Part shown: one piece after another, positions 1 through 11,813 of the stretch
Numbering within the stretch: the first letter of the stretch is position 1
Layout: each line of letters starts with the position of its first letter
NCBI RefSeq assembly: GCF_027942865.1
Contig: NC_134515.1
Coordinates: 11,895,339 to 11,959,338, forward strand
DNA length: 64,000 bases
Direction of reading: 5' to 3'
Source of the DNA: Odontesthes bonariensis
Taxonomy: Eukaryota; Chordata; Actinopteri; Atheriniformes; Atherinopsidae
Made by a program: the position numbers and the translations under genes
Notes under the pieces: model-generated
Seen by the model: the letters and a program-made list of their open reading frames with translations, nothing else
The model's database searches: none
Told to the model about the DNA's origin: nothing

Positions 1-555
1 ATGCTTCTGTGGACACCACGTGAAATACAACACTGTCAGTTCAGACAATGTACAATAAACAGTGATGATACATTTATAATAACAAGACAACATAGCCAGC
101 TTTAGACTGAGGATACTGACTATAAACAGTTTATACAGCTCTGTTGTCAAATATATCAATTTCAAGTTAAATTTTTACTGCAACAGAAATATAATTACTG
201 TGATTACCATTTTACACAAAAAAATCTGCTTTCAATACAATAAAACAACCATATGCATGCACTTATATCGAATACAATCAATTAACTCTCCGGACCAGCT
301 CGATGATTGATAGCAGATGATATTTCACAAATGTCATTTCAATGTTTCGGTCCGACTCCTAAAACCAACTTCAGCAAAACGAATGCACCTCCAAATGATT
401 CCACACGGAATATTTCACGCTTCGTGTCCTCAAGTGTTCAACAAGAATTCATCGATCGAGCTCTGACAGGATGTGTTTAACGTTCTGCCCATGAGTCGCA
501 GTCATCACAGATTGGCTCGTGCAGCAGCATCTGCTGTTTCTGGAAAGAAAAGCTC
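1..555. other. Left-edge non-coding stretch, downstream of mad2l2
   Basis: No coding exon could be supported here. It should contain the mad2l2 3' UTR (minus strand), but no canonical AATAAA was seen on that strand. A plus-strand AATAAA at 239-244 could end a transcript entering from the left, but nothing else supports one. Confidence 0.4.
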
Positions 556-2931
556 CTACGTTTTCTGGGCTCTCTCTTCCACATAGAGCTGCATCTGTTC
601 AAGAAAAACAACCAAATATAACATTAAAACACGAGGTGTTTCAACATGACATTAATGATACTTTAGCAAACAGAAATTGTCTGAACTACATAATTAAACC
701 TCAACTTCTTTTTTTTTTTTTTAAATGACAAATCAAAGATAGGGATCTTTAAGCTCACCTTGACAATGTCAGACGTCATGGACTTGAGTGGAATAAGTCT
801 CGGCTCCTTCATGTGAACTTCCTGTTCATCAGCAACTATCCATGGAAAATCCTGAATGTGACAGACACATGCATACAATTATTCTGCGTTTACATGTTCA
901 AGTTTGTCGAGCAAAATCTTGCAGCTGTCTAAATGCATCAAGTGTTAATCTGTAGATTTAAAAAAACATACCTTAATGACTTGAACCTTCTCCATATTGC
1001 GTGTGGCGGCATCTCTGGTATGCACAAGAACTGTGAAAGAACACCCTGTAGCACAGAAACAATTCTACATTTAATTTCCAACTTTGCTTTTTTAATTTTA
1101 GTCAAATGTCTTCCATACGTTTTTATTTTCAGCTCAAAGAGATTAAGCTGATTGTTTGCTAATTTCTTGTTCTTTCAGGTTGTATTTTCAGGAAAGCTAC
1201 TGCTCATACAAACCTGAGGGAGAGACTACTTGGGGCCAAGACAATTTTTTTTACCCTTACAGGTTTACCGTTCCTCTCAGAATTTGCCCAAACCTTGCTT
1301 CCTTTGCCATGACTGGCAAAAATTAATGCAAAGAGCAAGCCTGAACAAAAACATGAGAAACAATCGAAGCGTTTGATTCACAGAGTGAGTTGGGCCACTT
1401 CTCATCCTGATGGGAACACCGATTTGTAAAAGTGTCTTATTAACTGTGTGTGCGATCAACTACAACTTTTGCACATGATACCCTACTAAATTCAGTGAGC
1501 AGCATAAGTTACAGACTGACACAGGTCAACAAGACTTCTCTCATTGAGTTTCTTCTTAGACATCTTTAGTTGTATCACTTTAAAACATCTTTAACAATAC
1601 TGTAAAACCAATTTATTGTTGTTGATTTATTTCAATAAAAAAACAGCTAATTTACATGTGAAAATAATACAATAATCTGTTTTGTTACCTGGTGGGTTAT
1701 TACTTAAAACCGCATCACACACGCTGATCTTCAGGATGAAAGCCCTCAAAAGCTGTTCCACATGTAACAGCAACGTGTCCGAGCTGTGATGACAAAAGTC
1801 ACAGTTACTGAGCAGGATCACCCTTAAAATGTATTTCAGAGTAAGCAAGCTATTTATAGTCATTGCTGATTATAATGTGAAGGGAAACCTGATGGACAGA
1901 AGAGGAGGTTGGGAAATCTCAAACACAAATCGCTCCACTGGATGATGCTCTTTGTCCATGATGACCACTACCACCTTCTCTGCATCATTCTATGAGGTAA
2001 AAGGAAATTTGCGCAGGTTTATATGGGCGGATGTGTGAGTGACACTTTTCAAAACATAATACCATAAAAAAAAACTTACCTTCTCAATGAGTGGTTTTAC
2101 ACAATGTAGTGTATCTTGGATATACCGATTAAGCTCGGGGTGACATGACATCTACAAATAGCCACAAAAAGACAGAAAAGTAGAGTAAGAGATGCAAAAG
2201 GTAAGCATCTTGTAAGAGCGCTAAAAATTAAGTCATCAAACATTAATCTATACCTGCACAGGTACATTGTATTTCTTTCTCTTCTGAAATATTCCAGAGG
2301 GATAAACTTCACGAACATATAAGATGAGATGAATAGCGACCTCCAGAAACTCGCACAAAATGTCAGCAACAACTGGAAAAGAGGGAGAACTTCAGTAAGA
2401 CCTCTTATGCATTAATTTCTAATATATTATCAAATCCAATCAAATTGATTTGTATAGCACATTTCATGTACAAAACAATTCAAAGTGCTTTACATAAAAT
2501 AAAAACATTGCAGCAGGGAGTGGAAGAAGCATTAAAAATACATAAAATAATATAAAGAGAAACAAATAAAATAATTTAAATGAATTTAAAAACACCCTTA
2601 TGACCACCATATACCCCTAATATAAATTCACTGTTATTTATCGGAGCCTTGTAACTCAATCAGCCATCAAATGATAAATACAAGACAAGATGACAGCAAA
2701 ACGTGACACGATGAAAGGTTTGTTAATCCAATGTGACCAGAATATGCAGATGATTAAGCAAGCGGTTATAGGCTTAAGATATAAAATCAGTTAAAGCTTC
2801 AAGCATCATTTATATTTTGACGAGGAAAATGACTACGACAGACGATAATATGACCGACATTTCATTCAAGTTGTCTTGGAAGTTGTCTCACCTTGTCCAA
2901 AATTGAGGTCTTGCCTAGTTAGTGTTGTCAT
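556..2931 (-). CDS. mad2l2: MAD2L2 / REV7 (mitotic spindle assembly checkpoint protein MAD2B)
   Basis: HORMA-domain adaptor. In vertebrates it bridges REV3L and REV1 in polymerase zeta, acts in the shieldin end-protection complex, and inhibits the APC/C. Coding exons on the minus strand: 2892-2931, 2254-2372, 2080-2151, 1889-1989, 1689-1783, 972-1045, 759-851 and 556-594. All have AG/GT borders, and the sum is 633 nt (210 aa plus stop; human is 211 aa). Diagnostic stretches are [20 protein letters not shown] (exon 2), [20 protein letters not shown] (exon 5) and [14 protein letters not shown] with [12 protein letters not shown] (exon 7). The C-terminus reads [12 protein letters not shown]. The start ATG at 2931 is chosen because it gives the family N-terminus [13 protein letters not shown] and has A at -3. 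An acceptor-like site just upstream (about 2945) suggests a separate 5' UTR exon toward 3.1 kb. Intron 1 contains an L2-like LINE tail. All splice phases fit, and I see no damage. Confidence 0.97.
2410..2640 (-). repeat. L2-like LINE 3' tail (intron 1 of mad2l2)
   Basis: Read on the minus strand, this ends with the fish L2-type signature: a short AT-rich stretch, a 'gtaaagcactttgaa' block, then 'tgtgctatacaaatcaa' and a TTGATTTGATTGG tail. The same block recurs on the plus strand at 46,864-47,108. Only the tail is present, with no RT sequence. Confidence 0.7.
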
Positions 2932-3129
2932 GTTTTATAACCCACCAACTGCAAACATAAGCAGCATAAATAATTTCCTCCAGCTAGTTGTTCGTGGTGA
3001 AGCAGCAGTTTGTCAACGGTTACTTATACAGAGGCTGTTTTTAATTGCTGGAAACCGATAAATCCAGACAAAAAAATATTAGGGGAAAAAAAGACAGCAG
3101 CATACATTAAAATGAGCTGAGGATATCAT

Positions 3130-3300
3130 CCATGGCATGTAGCGACCCGAAACGCGGCTTTTTTTTCGTGCTGTTACCGAAGATACCCGCTTCCTCGCGC
3201 ACGAAAGTGACGTCAGTCATTGTTTTTAAAAGCTGCGCCGTCCACCGTTGATGACGTCGCTTCAAGCGTTGATGCATGATGGCCAAAAATGCTTACATAA
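3130..3300. promoter_or_regulatory. CRE-containing promoter region upstream of mad2l2
   Basis: A CpG-richer island in AT-rich surroundings, with a perfect palindromic CRE (TGACGTCA) at 3208-3215 and a second near-perfect one (TGACGTCG) at 3252-3259. It lies about 280 bp upstream of the mad2l2 start codon and about 750 bp upstream of the divergent carrier gene. Known: full CREs bind CREB/ATF factors and are common in housekeeping promoters. Inferred: it serves mad2l2 and perhaps both genes. Confidence 0.5.
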
Positions 3301-3999
3301 GGATACTCATACACTGATTTTTATTTTGTTTTAAAGCATAATTAATGTGCATAGGGTTGTGTGTATTCATAGTAATAAGAAGAAGAATAAGAAGAGGTAG
3401 CTTCTCTGTAATGTGGTAACTTCACAATGAAGTACCTCATGATGACGTTCAGTTTGCAGAGCCAGAGGTGTGGATTTGCTCACAGTGGGAGCCAGAGATC
3501 ATTCACGAACTGATAGTGCTGAACTATGCAAAGGCTGACTTTGAATTATTGTCACGAAAACGTTATACAATGATGTGACGCTTAGAAAAGGTGAGGAGTG
3601 AGCAAATCCTTTATGATATACAACCGGAACGCGTAAGTTACTGGTTTCAGCGCTCGCAATGTGTGTTGTTGTATGTGTTAACGTTTGAACAGCGAAATCT
3701 GACAGTTTGACAGTGAACTAATGAGAAAATGAAATATTTTCGATCATATATACCGAAATCCTTTACATGACCCTAGGTGAAAAAAAATATAAGATTATCT
3801 ATGTGAACTAATCCATCAGTTGTATTCAAATACAGATGACTTTTCTTTTCTTTGATTTTCGAGGTCATGTAGTGACTTTTCACGGTAACCGCGCCACTGT
3901 GTGTGCTTTACAGCAGCTGTAAAGCGGCACTCTCATCTCTCCATAACAGCACAAGAACACTGATCTTCTTGCAGGCTGTGAAACTGTAGCCTACAAGTC

Positions 4000-6900
4000 A
4001 TGCCATTTCTGGAATTCGTAGCTGGGAGCATTTCAGGTAGAAATTGCTTGTAGAATTAATTCTAAACCTAATTACAGCACCGTAGGATACTTGTATTTGT
4101 GTGAAGAAATAATACTTACTTGTCGCCTTTAGGTGCAGTGGGACTTGCGGTTGGACACCCAATAGACACTGTGAAGGTTGCACAACACCCTGAAACCCTT
4201 GAATATGATTTATTATGTCCATTTTGCTTATCCTGACACTTAATGTTATTTTTTTTGTAGGTGCGTCTGCAAGCCCAGTCTGTGTATAAAGGAATATTTC
4301 ACTGTGTTGCGAAAACATACTCTCATGAAGGGGTAGGGGGTACATCCACACTATCATGGTTATAACACAGAGACTTTACCATCAATTATTTTGTTTTTAA
4401 TTTGTCTTTGTTAAATCAGCTTCAAGGTTTCTTCAAGGGCATGGCATTTCCAGTGATGACCACTGGCATTGTCAACTCGGTTGTCTTTGGTTCGTACAGT
4501 AATGCTTTAGATTACCTCACTCAGTCTCAGCACAGTCGCACCAGTCAGGTCAGACCAGCCTCTCCAGGACAGGTCTTCACTGCTGGCTGCTTCTCAGGCC
4601 TGGTGCAGGTAAGATCTACTGAGATTCATGGGCTGAAAACAACCTTACAGGACCATGACTGCAGAAATAGTTATTGATATGTCAGGGCTCCAAACCATCA
4701 CTATGAAAAGGACGATTCTGATAGAACAAAAGTCTTGACATTAAATCATAAGTGTAGCCATCATTATATAGATTTTCATATACCTTTTGTGGAAATTGAT
4801 GCGTTTGCATCTTGTAAAGACTTTAAGAGCAAGATACTCAGAACAGTTTTAAACATATCTTGTCAAAATCCAGTATTCAGGTTCTGTTGTAGGCAGAAGG
4901 CTGGACCCTCTCAGTGCTGTGGTGGAGAAACGGATGAGGAGGAAATTATATTCTATTTTGGAGAATAATGAACATCCTCTCCACAGCATCCTGGCAGGAC
5001 AGAGGAGCAGCTGCAGTGAGAGGCTCGTCTCTCTGCGCTGCAGGACTGAGAGGTTCGGGAGGTCCTTTGTTCCCACAGCCATAAGGCTTTATAACAGCGA
5101 CTGCTGAGTTCTTCTCAAATTGATTGATTGATTCTTTTATTTATTTATTTATTTATTTATTCAGTCATTTATTATTATTATTATTAGTTAGTAGTAGTAT
5201 TTTTACTAGAATTGGTATTATTATTGTTGTTGTTAATATACAATCATTGTAAATATTTATAATTTTTTTGAGCTACTTGACTAATTTGAATTTCTCCCAT
5301 TGGGGATGAATAAAGTATTTTTCTATTCAATTTCTATTCTATTAAGGTTGTTGCATCTTTTAGTATCAGATTAATTGGCCCTACAGCTTAATAGTAATTG
5401 GCTGTAATTGGATCAGGCTTGCCCAAAATGCTAAGAGTCCATACTTAAACTGTTCAGCACACATCTCCACTGTCATCCCTGATTTCTTTGTGGTAGTAGT
5501 AAAATTGACCATTTTTCAGTATTTACCAGTTCTCCATGGAACTGATAGAACTACAGTTGTTTTACATGACCACCTGACTACCTGCAATACCTCCCTTTTA
5601 TTCACAAATCTGACATTAATCACTCTCATTGAGGAGAAGAAATTGTTCTAAAGCACCTGAATCTGTGGAAAGTAACACCAGATTGCAGTTGTTACACAAA
5701 GAAAGTCACACAGGTGACATATAATCTCTGTTTGCTTGCTTTTGTAGGTGTGTTTAAAGTACACAAAGAAAGTCAACACAGTGACATAGAATCTCTGTGT
5801 GCTGGCTTTTGTAGGTGTGAGTCACCTACAGAGGCCACAGAGGAGGCTTTTGGTTGATTTAAGCTTGAATGTAAACTTTATATGATAGATTCCTCATCAA
5901 TAAATTTCACACAGTACTCTATATGACCACTAGGGGGGCTACAAGAGCCTCCTCTTTTTTAAAAAGCTGCTGAAAGGAATATAAATAGTTTTATATCACC
6001 TGAATCTGTAGATATTTTGTTTCAGGAATGACATTTGCTTACTTTTTACACAGTGACGGGTTGTTTGTGGTCTGATTTTTTTCATAGGCTAATTCTTCCC
6101 CCCCCCAAAAAAGGAAATAAAAAAAAAAAAAATCTGTTCTCAGGTGTTGGTTTGTGCACCAATTGACCTGGTGAAGGTGCGTCTGCAGGGTCAAGCATCT
6201 GCTGACCGTTATCGTGGACCCATACACTGTGTGACTGTCATACTGAAGGAGGAGGGACCCCGGGGTCTGTTCAGAGGAGGCACAGCTCTCGCTCTGAGGG
6301 ACGTTCCCTGCTACGGACTCTACTTCCTGCCTTATGAGGTCATTCGTAAGGCTCTAACTGAGACCGGCAAACAGCCAGGTCAGTCTCAGATCACACCTTG
6401 CAAAGCTAAATTTAGTTTATCATACTGATAAATATAAGACTGAAAATAACAGTGAGACGATATTTAAGATAGGTCAGATTTACAAAGTAGTCATTTATAC
6501 TGTATTAGTTTTGATTAATTAAAAGGATCCATCCTGTTGAATTAGTATCATTTTGATTTTTAGTGTTCCTGTTGTCTCCTTTTTATTTCTTTATCTAGCA
6601 AAAATAGCCCATCAAACTGTTTTATTTACTGTACATTGAAAGATGTTTTTGTTTTTAATCCTCTATTTGCATCAAAGAATAATTCCAAAACTAAAACTCG
6701 GCTAAGATCGAAACATCGTTTGGCCAACCGCTGGACAGCCATCCTGCATATTATAGCCACACGCATATACAGTACTGTGCAGTAGTCTTGAGCCACCCTT
6801 CATTTCTTTATATCTTTCCAGGAGATTGACGCATCAGTTTATTGGACCATGGACAGACATAAATGGAAATACAATATATAAGGCAAAATCAGATTAGCAC

Positions 6901-7838
6901 AATTCTAATGAGGTTGAAATTCACTATTTTAAGTGCCTTGAGATGACATTTTGTTGTAATTTGGCGCTATATATAAATAAACTGAATTTAATTGCACTGA
7001 AGGACATCCCAAAGCTCTTCTTTGGATGTGGGCTGCCTTTTTGTTCCATTCTCTGCCAAGATGATCCCACTCTGCTTCAATAATATTGAGGTCCAGGCTC
7101 TGGGGAGGATTCATCCCTCCATAAGACCTGCTGCCACTGATTTTCAGCCCACTTCTTGTGTCATTTGGCACAGCTCAGCCTTTTCTCCCTGTTTCCCTTC
7201 CTTAAGAACGGCTTCTTGATGGCCACCCTTCCATGGAGCCCATTTCTGATGAGGCTTGGGCCGACAGAAGATAGTTTTAGATCCACTTCTTTTCTTTTTT
7301 CTCCTCCACTTGTCCAGTTTACTTGAGTTTTTTTAAGTTACATTGCTGTCATTAAGCAAACACTTTGTAAAAAAAATTGTTAGGATCATTATATATGTAA
7401 ATTGTGTCACCGTCTGCCCATCAGTCTCTAACCAGGATGCATTTTTTGCTTTCTTTCCTCGATGTGGACACGATGTCACGTTTGTTTGGTGGGTTTCTTA
7501 CAAAGAATACAAAGAAAACAACAACTATCATAACATTTCTGATTTCTCCTGTCTTAGGTACCTTTGCTATATTGATGGCCGGGGGCGTGGCGGGTGTGGT
7601 GACCTGGGCCTTTGCCACACCCATGGACGTGGTGAAGGCTCGGCTCCAGATGTCCGGGGCTGGAGGCCGGGAGTACAGCGGTGTGCTCCACTGCATGAGA
7701 GTGAGCGTGAGGGAGGAGGGAGTGAGGGTGTTTTTCAAAGGCCTCCTGCTGAACAGCCTGAGGGCCTTCCCTGTGAACGCTATCACCTTCCTCAGCTACG
7801 AGAGTCTCATGAAGATTTTCTTCCCGCCAGCAAAATGA
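4000..7838 (+). CDS. Mitochondrial carrier, SLC25A45/47/48 group (closest in layout to SLC25A45)
   Basis: Six-exon member of the mitochondrial carrier family, located in the inner mitochondrial membrane. Exons: 4000-4036, 4133-4176, 4261-4332, 4420-4608, 6144-6378 and 7558-7838; the sum is 858 nt (285 aa). All three repeats carry the carrier signature PxDxxK: HPIDTVKVRLQ, APIDLVKVRLQ and TPMDVVKARLQ, each followed by the second-helix glycine/acid block. The N-terminus MPFLEFVAGSISGAVGLAVG and the short total length fit SLC25A45 (human 288 aa). The longer inter-repeat insert of SLC25A47 and A48 is absent, but some segments (LHCMRVSVREEG, RAFPVNAITFLSYE) also recall A47. I therefore give no symbol; a tree is needed to choose the paralogue. 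The ATG at 4000 has G at -3. A 3' UTR runs to the AATAAA at 8301. Confidence 0.9.
4860..5345 (+). mobile_element. Rex1/CR1-like LINE 3' end (intron 4 of the carrier gene)
   Basis: The open stretch at 4919-5107 encodes MRRKLYSILENNEHPLHSIL followed by RSFVPTAIRLYNSDC and a stop, as at the C-terminus of Rex1-type fish non-LTR retrotransposons. It is followed by an AT-rich 3' region and a 'gggatgaataaagta' tail with short TTCTATTC repeats. It is 5' truncated and has no intact RT, so it is dead on arrival. Confidence 0.65.
5694..5825 (+). repeat. Two-copy tandem duplication, period 67 bp
   Basis: Both copies begin 'acacaaagaaagtca', at 5694 and 5761. Each continues through 'gtgacata.aatctctgt' to 'cttttgtaggtgtg' with a few mismatches. 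It lies in an intron of the carrier gene, and no function is evident. Confidence 0.75.
6770..7290 (-). mobile_element. Decayed Tc1-like transposon fragment with a nested LINE tail
   Basis: The left end 'cagtactgtgcagtagtcttgagccaccc' type sequence (from 6770) matches the terminal region of a common fish Tc1-like family. From about 6995 the minus strand gives broken transposase-like translation, including PPQSLDLNIIEAEWDHLGRE at 7060-7130, the C-terminal Tc1 'NPIE..W' neighbourhood. Between these parts (about 6930-6995) sits an L2-type tail, 'ggcgctatatataaataaa', on the plus strand. It is broken by stops and non-functional. Confidence 0.7.
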
Positions 7839-8300
7839 GGTCACTCTCTGCAGGGAACACTTTGTTCCATAGAATGAAATATTTTCCATTTTCCTGTGGA
7901 GATTTTGATATACTGTATAAAACTTACTTTGTTTTCAGTTGAAAGTGTCATATTAGAGTAAAACTGGTGCTCAGATGTATCTTTTTTTGCCTCTTCTACA
8001 ACAGGTCGTGGTTGAAGTTGCTAATGTCAGAAACCTGAACACACTCTGAAAATAACACATCCTAAGTCCATCTTCGTCTCATGTGACTTAAAGCACTCTG
8101 AAAATAACAAGTTAAGCTGCTCTGGAAATACATTCCTATTTATCTGTGCTGGTTAATGCAAATAAGACTGAACAAGATTCATGTTTTTTTTATCATAGAA
8201 AAGTATTTTACTCCTATGAAAATGGCATAATTACAAACAGATATTCTTCATAATATTGCAAATATATTTCCTTTCAAACTGCAGTTGAAGTTCAGATATT

Positions 8301-8306
8301 AATAAA
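8301..8306 (+). terminator. Polyadenylation signal of the SLC25 carrier gene
   Basis: AATAAA lies 463 nt after the stop codon at 7838, the first good signal on this strand. The sequence between them (7839-8300) is AT-rich and non-coding, as expected for a 3' UTR. Confidence 0.55.
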
Positions 8307-8349
8307 AACCCTGAGAGGGGCAACACACACTTAGAAAAACAGAAAATAG

Positions 8350-9880
8350 ACATATTAAGCATCGACCTGTGGTTCTGACATATTTAACATTGCATTTACA
8401 TAATGACACTGTGATGAATCGTATTCTTTATTATTTAGCTGTTGTATTCTCTGTCAGACTGATCAGCTGTTCCCACGGTGCTACAACCCCAGCACCAACT
8501 GCTGCCTCCTCCATCTCCATCTGTTGTTCCAGACGTTATAGTACGACAGCATCGAATGTAGGAATGATGAACATATTGATTTGAAACACATGCTTTGTCA
8601 CATTTTTTTCTTCGACTGATACACAAAGCAGTGAATAGCAGTGAAGCGCTCCCTTACACACGAGTCACTTTTTATTGTTTGACTGAGTATACATGGCTGT
8701 GTTGCACCGTGCGGACGGCCTCGCTGAGAACTTTGTGGATTAGCAAAAACAAAACAATCAGGTGTCGCCCTGAGCTGTTTGTAGGTGATTATCAGTGGCA
8801 ACTCCTACCGATAATCAGCCGATTGTGATCTTTCAGAATCTGATGGACCTTTGAGGAGATTCAGGTCTTCAGCCGCAGGTTTTTGTCCACCCTCGTCTCT
8901 TATCTCAGAGGTCCCATCCACATTTCAGACATCCTCTTCCGTCTCCTGTTCAACAGTTACCAGCACTTACCTTTGTCCAGCCACGACATCCTCTAAATTC
9001 ATTTTTGTAGTTTCACTTCAGCACGCTACAGACAGTCAGGCTAGTACAGTAGCCTTAGTTGGAGCCCAGCAGTAGTGATGCAGTTAAAGTTGAAACTCTA
9101 CGAAGTGGAAATTAAATTGTTTTGTTCTTTATTTTGGTTTTAAATGGTCTTAAATCCCAAAATGTATTGATTTAAATTAAAATACATCTTTGTGTTCTGA
9201 TCTGGATTTGACATTACAGTTTCAGTCGCAATGATATAAACATGCAGTTGAGTTTTGTACTAAAGAACTTGCATTTAAATGTGAATTGTTTCTTTTGAAA
9301 AATGTAATTTGTTCTTAAATGTGGGGAAGATATTGTGAAATGTTTAATTATGCAGTCTCGAATTGTATCCACGAGTCTCCTGTTCATTAGTTTGTCCACA
9401 TGTGTGTGAAATCGATTTTTTTTTTTACAAATTTGTGAATATTTTTGTTTAATTGGAGCAGCTCTATGAGTCTTAATAGAAAGTTTATTTATTTCTTAAC
9501 AGTGTGATCTTCATTACTCTCTGAATATCTCAATGCCTCCTCTTTACACAGTAGCAATATTTGATCTGTGTGCATTTCATCTGCAAAATTGAATTGAATA
9601 CTTTATTAACTCCAGTTGAAACTGTGTTGTTGCAGATCAATTATTGAAAAATAAAACAAACAATTAAAAGTTGGACCTGTAGCAGAGTCGTGGTTGACAG
9701 ATATGGATTTAAAGTGATTTGCCTGTAATGATCAGTGTGTTTAGTTCTGATTTCTGTCTGTTTTGTTAAGTTCAGGTTAGTTCTGTTTTGTTTTCTCTTC
9801 TGTATTTGTTTGTCTTCCTTCCCAATTTATTCTGTAGAGCGTGGCCTCTTGTTTTTTTCATTAAGCTTACTTCCTGTTCT
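8350..9880. other. Intergenic, unidentified; possible decayed coding stretch at 8,805-9,002
   Basis: No recognised gene. On the minus strand from an ATG at 9002, one frame reads as an acidic, protein-like sequence (for example VEQETEEDV, then KPAAEDLNLLKGPSDSERSQ) down to a stop at 8805, broken by two in-frame stops. The overlapping plus-strand frame is Ser/Thr-rich and equally unrecognised. The rest (9,080-9,880) is AT-rich with no signal. Confidence 0.3.
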
Positions 9881-9889
9881 TATTTTACA

Positions 9890-10590
9890 CCTAAATTTGG
9901 AGAAGCTGGAGAAGCTGATTCATGCTTTCATCTCCAACAGACTTGACTACAGTAACGGTCTTCTGACTGGACTCCCCCAAAAGAGTCTCAAACAGCTGCA
10001 GCTCATTCAGAACGCTGCAGCCCGAGTTTTAACCAGAACAAAGAGATCACATCACATCAGCCCAGTTCTCAAGTCTTTACATTGGCTCCCGGTCAGATAC
10101 AGAATAGATTTTAAAGTTCTGCTACTCGTCTACAAATCACAGAATGGTTTAGGTCCAGAATACATGAATGACATGCTAGCAGAGTATAAACCCAGCAGAG
10201 CTCTGAGATCTACTGACTCAGGTCAGATAGTGGAGCCCAAAGTTCAAACTAGACACGGTGAAGCAGCTTTTAGCTGTTATGCTGCACACAACTGGAACAA
10301 ACCACCAGCAGAACTGAAATCAGCCACAACTGTAAGAACTTTTAAATCCAGGTTAAAAACATTTCTCTTTCCGTGTGCTTATGGTTGAGTTTATATTTTT
10401 CTTTTTCCCCTCTTCTTTGATTGCTTTTAACTGTGTTTTAATTTTGATTCTATTTTTTTTATTCTCTTTAAATTGCTTGTTTTTACACTGCTTTATGCTA
10501 TTCTTTTAAATGCCTTGTCTTTATGCAAAGCACATTGAGTTGCCTGTGGCATGAAATGCGCTATATAAATAAAGATGCCTTGCCTAAATT
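9890..10590 (+). mobile_element. L2-like LINE, 3' fragment of the RT ORF plus tail
   Basis: A continuous frame from about 9,895 to 10,388 encodes the C-terminal end of a non-LTR reverse transcriptase: LIHAFISNRLDYSNGLLTGL, NAAARVLTRTKR, HWLPVRYRIDFKVLLLVYK and [10 protein letters not shown]. This arrangement is typical of fish L2/CR1-group LINEs. It is followed by an A/T-rich tail ending 'gcgctatataaataaagatgcc'. The catalytic RT core and endonuclease are missing (5' truncation), so the copy cannot move by itself. It is intergenic between the carrier gene and slc35e2. Confidence 0.8.
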
Positions 10591-11800
10591 TATTTAGCAG
10601 ATCACCACCGCCTTTGGTTCGTTGTTCACTCCCTCAGTACAAATACTCCTTATCTTGTTTTGTCCATCTCCAGATCCTTGTCAGTTTTCATTGTCGCTTC
10701 ATCATGCCATCATGTTCTGTCTTTGTCTCGTTTTCAAAGCCTGTTTGTCCCAATCTGTGGGTCCTCCTCTTTTACTTGCAGTGCCATTTTTCAACTTAAG
10801 TAACTGTGTTTCAGTCCTTGTTCTCTGGTTTTTACTCGACACTTAAACTAATTGATTACACACTGTCCAGTGAAGCAATAACTAGAAAGTCATCATGGCA
10901 GTCCTTAAAGCTTAGAAAAGCTGCTTACTCTGGTGATAACTCTGAAATAGGACTCTCTGTATTTTAGTCAGAACTTTTCAGGAAAAATACATTTATCTAC
11001 TGGATTAGTTTTGACTGGCTTATGTTTAAACATCCCATCAGATCCCCATGACCTGACAGTCCAAGCCCTCAGCGTTGGGATCTGTTCCAATAGTTCAAAA
11101 TATTATCTCCTGCCGTCTTTTTCTAAGCTCTTCTCCTTGAACTTAATGGAAAATATCATGGGGTTAAGGAAAGATGATAGGTGGTAAGAAAGATTCTTAT
11201 TGAGTCAGGAAAATGCAACTGCGCTGCAATGAGACTCCGACCACAGACACTTAGCTGTGATGTGGGTTTGCTGCACTGAAACTGTTCAATAAATATTCTA
11301 CAAAAAGGGCTTTAAATAATTCCTCTGGTTTAATCACACATATTAGAGATAATATAGAATGTCTTTATTATCAAAATTTGTAACTGAAAAAGGGAATAAA
11401 AATGTTAAAAAGTCAACTATAGTGTTGTTGAAGACTACTCACACTCATCCTCCTGTCCTCATATTGATCAGTTAGTACAACTGGATGAAAATAAAAGAGG
11501 ACAGAATTTATCTCCTTTCTCCCGTAAAGGATGGTCTGGTGTATCCCACGCTAAAGGAGATAAACAAGGAGGCGTTGGAGCTCCTTTCCTTAACTCTGAG
11601 AGAATTCAAAGAGCTCTTATCTTGGCTGCTACGCAGAAACTTCCATGTCGTTTCACTCAGGAAGTGATGAAGTCATCCAGCGTTCATATCCATCATATAT
11701 ACTTCCGGTAAAGAAAACCTTCCATGGAAAGTTTCCAGGCAAACAACAAAGCTTGAAACACAAACTCAATGAACTAATAGCACACAAACAGCTGTACTTT
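10591..11800. other. Intergenic stretch without recognised features
   Basis: AT-rich, non-repetitive sequence. A 60-codon open frame at 11,485-11,667 has no recognisable motif and is not supported by splice sites or context. Confidence 0.5.
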
Positions 11801-11807
11801 TCAAGTC

Positions 11808-11813
11808 TTTATT
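11808..11813 (-). terminator. Probable poly(A) signal of slc35e2
   Basis: TTTATT on the plus strand is AATAAA on the minus strand, about 1.26 kb beyond the slc35e2 stop. The intervening 11,814-13,074 has no exon and is taken as the 3' UTR; it includes an A-run near 12,355-12,372. Confidence 0.5.

Noticed and set aside
7421-7889. Minus-strand frames opposite the last carrier exon
   Set aside because: Shadows of the real exon 7,558-7,838.
11485-11667. 60-codon plus-strand frame near the slc35e2 3' end
   Set aside because: No motif, no splice context and no recognisable homologue; length is within chance for this region.
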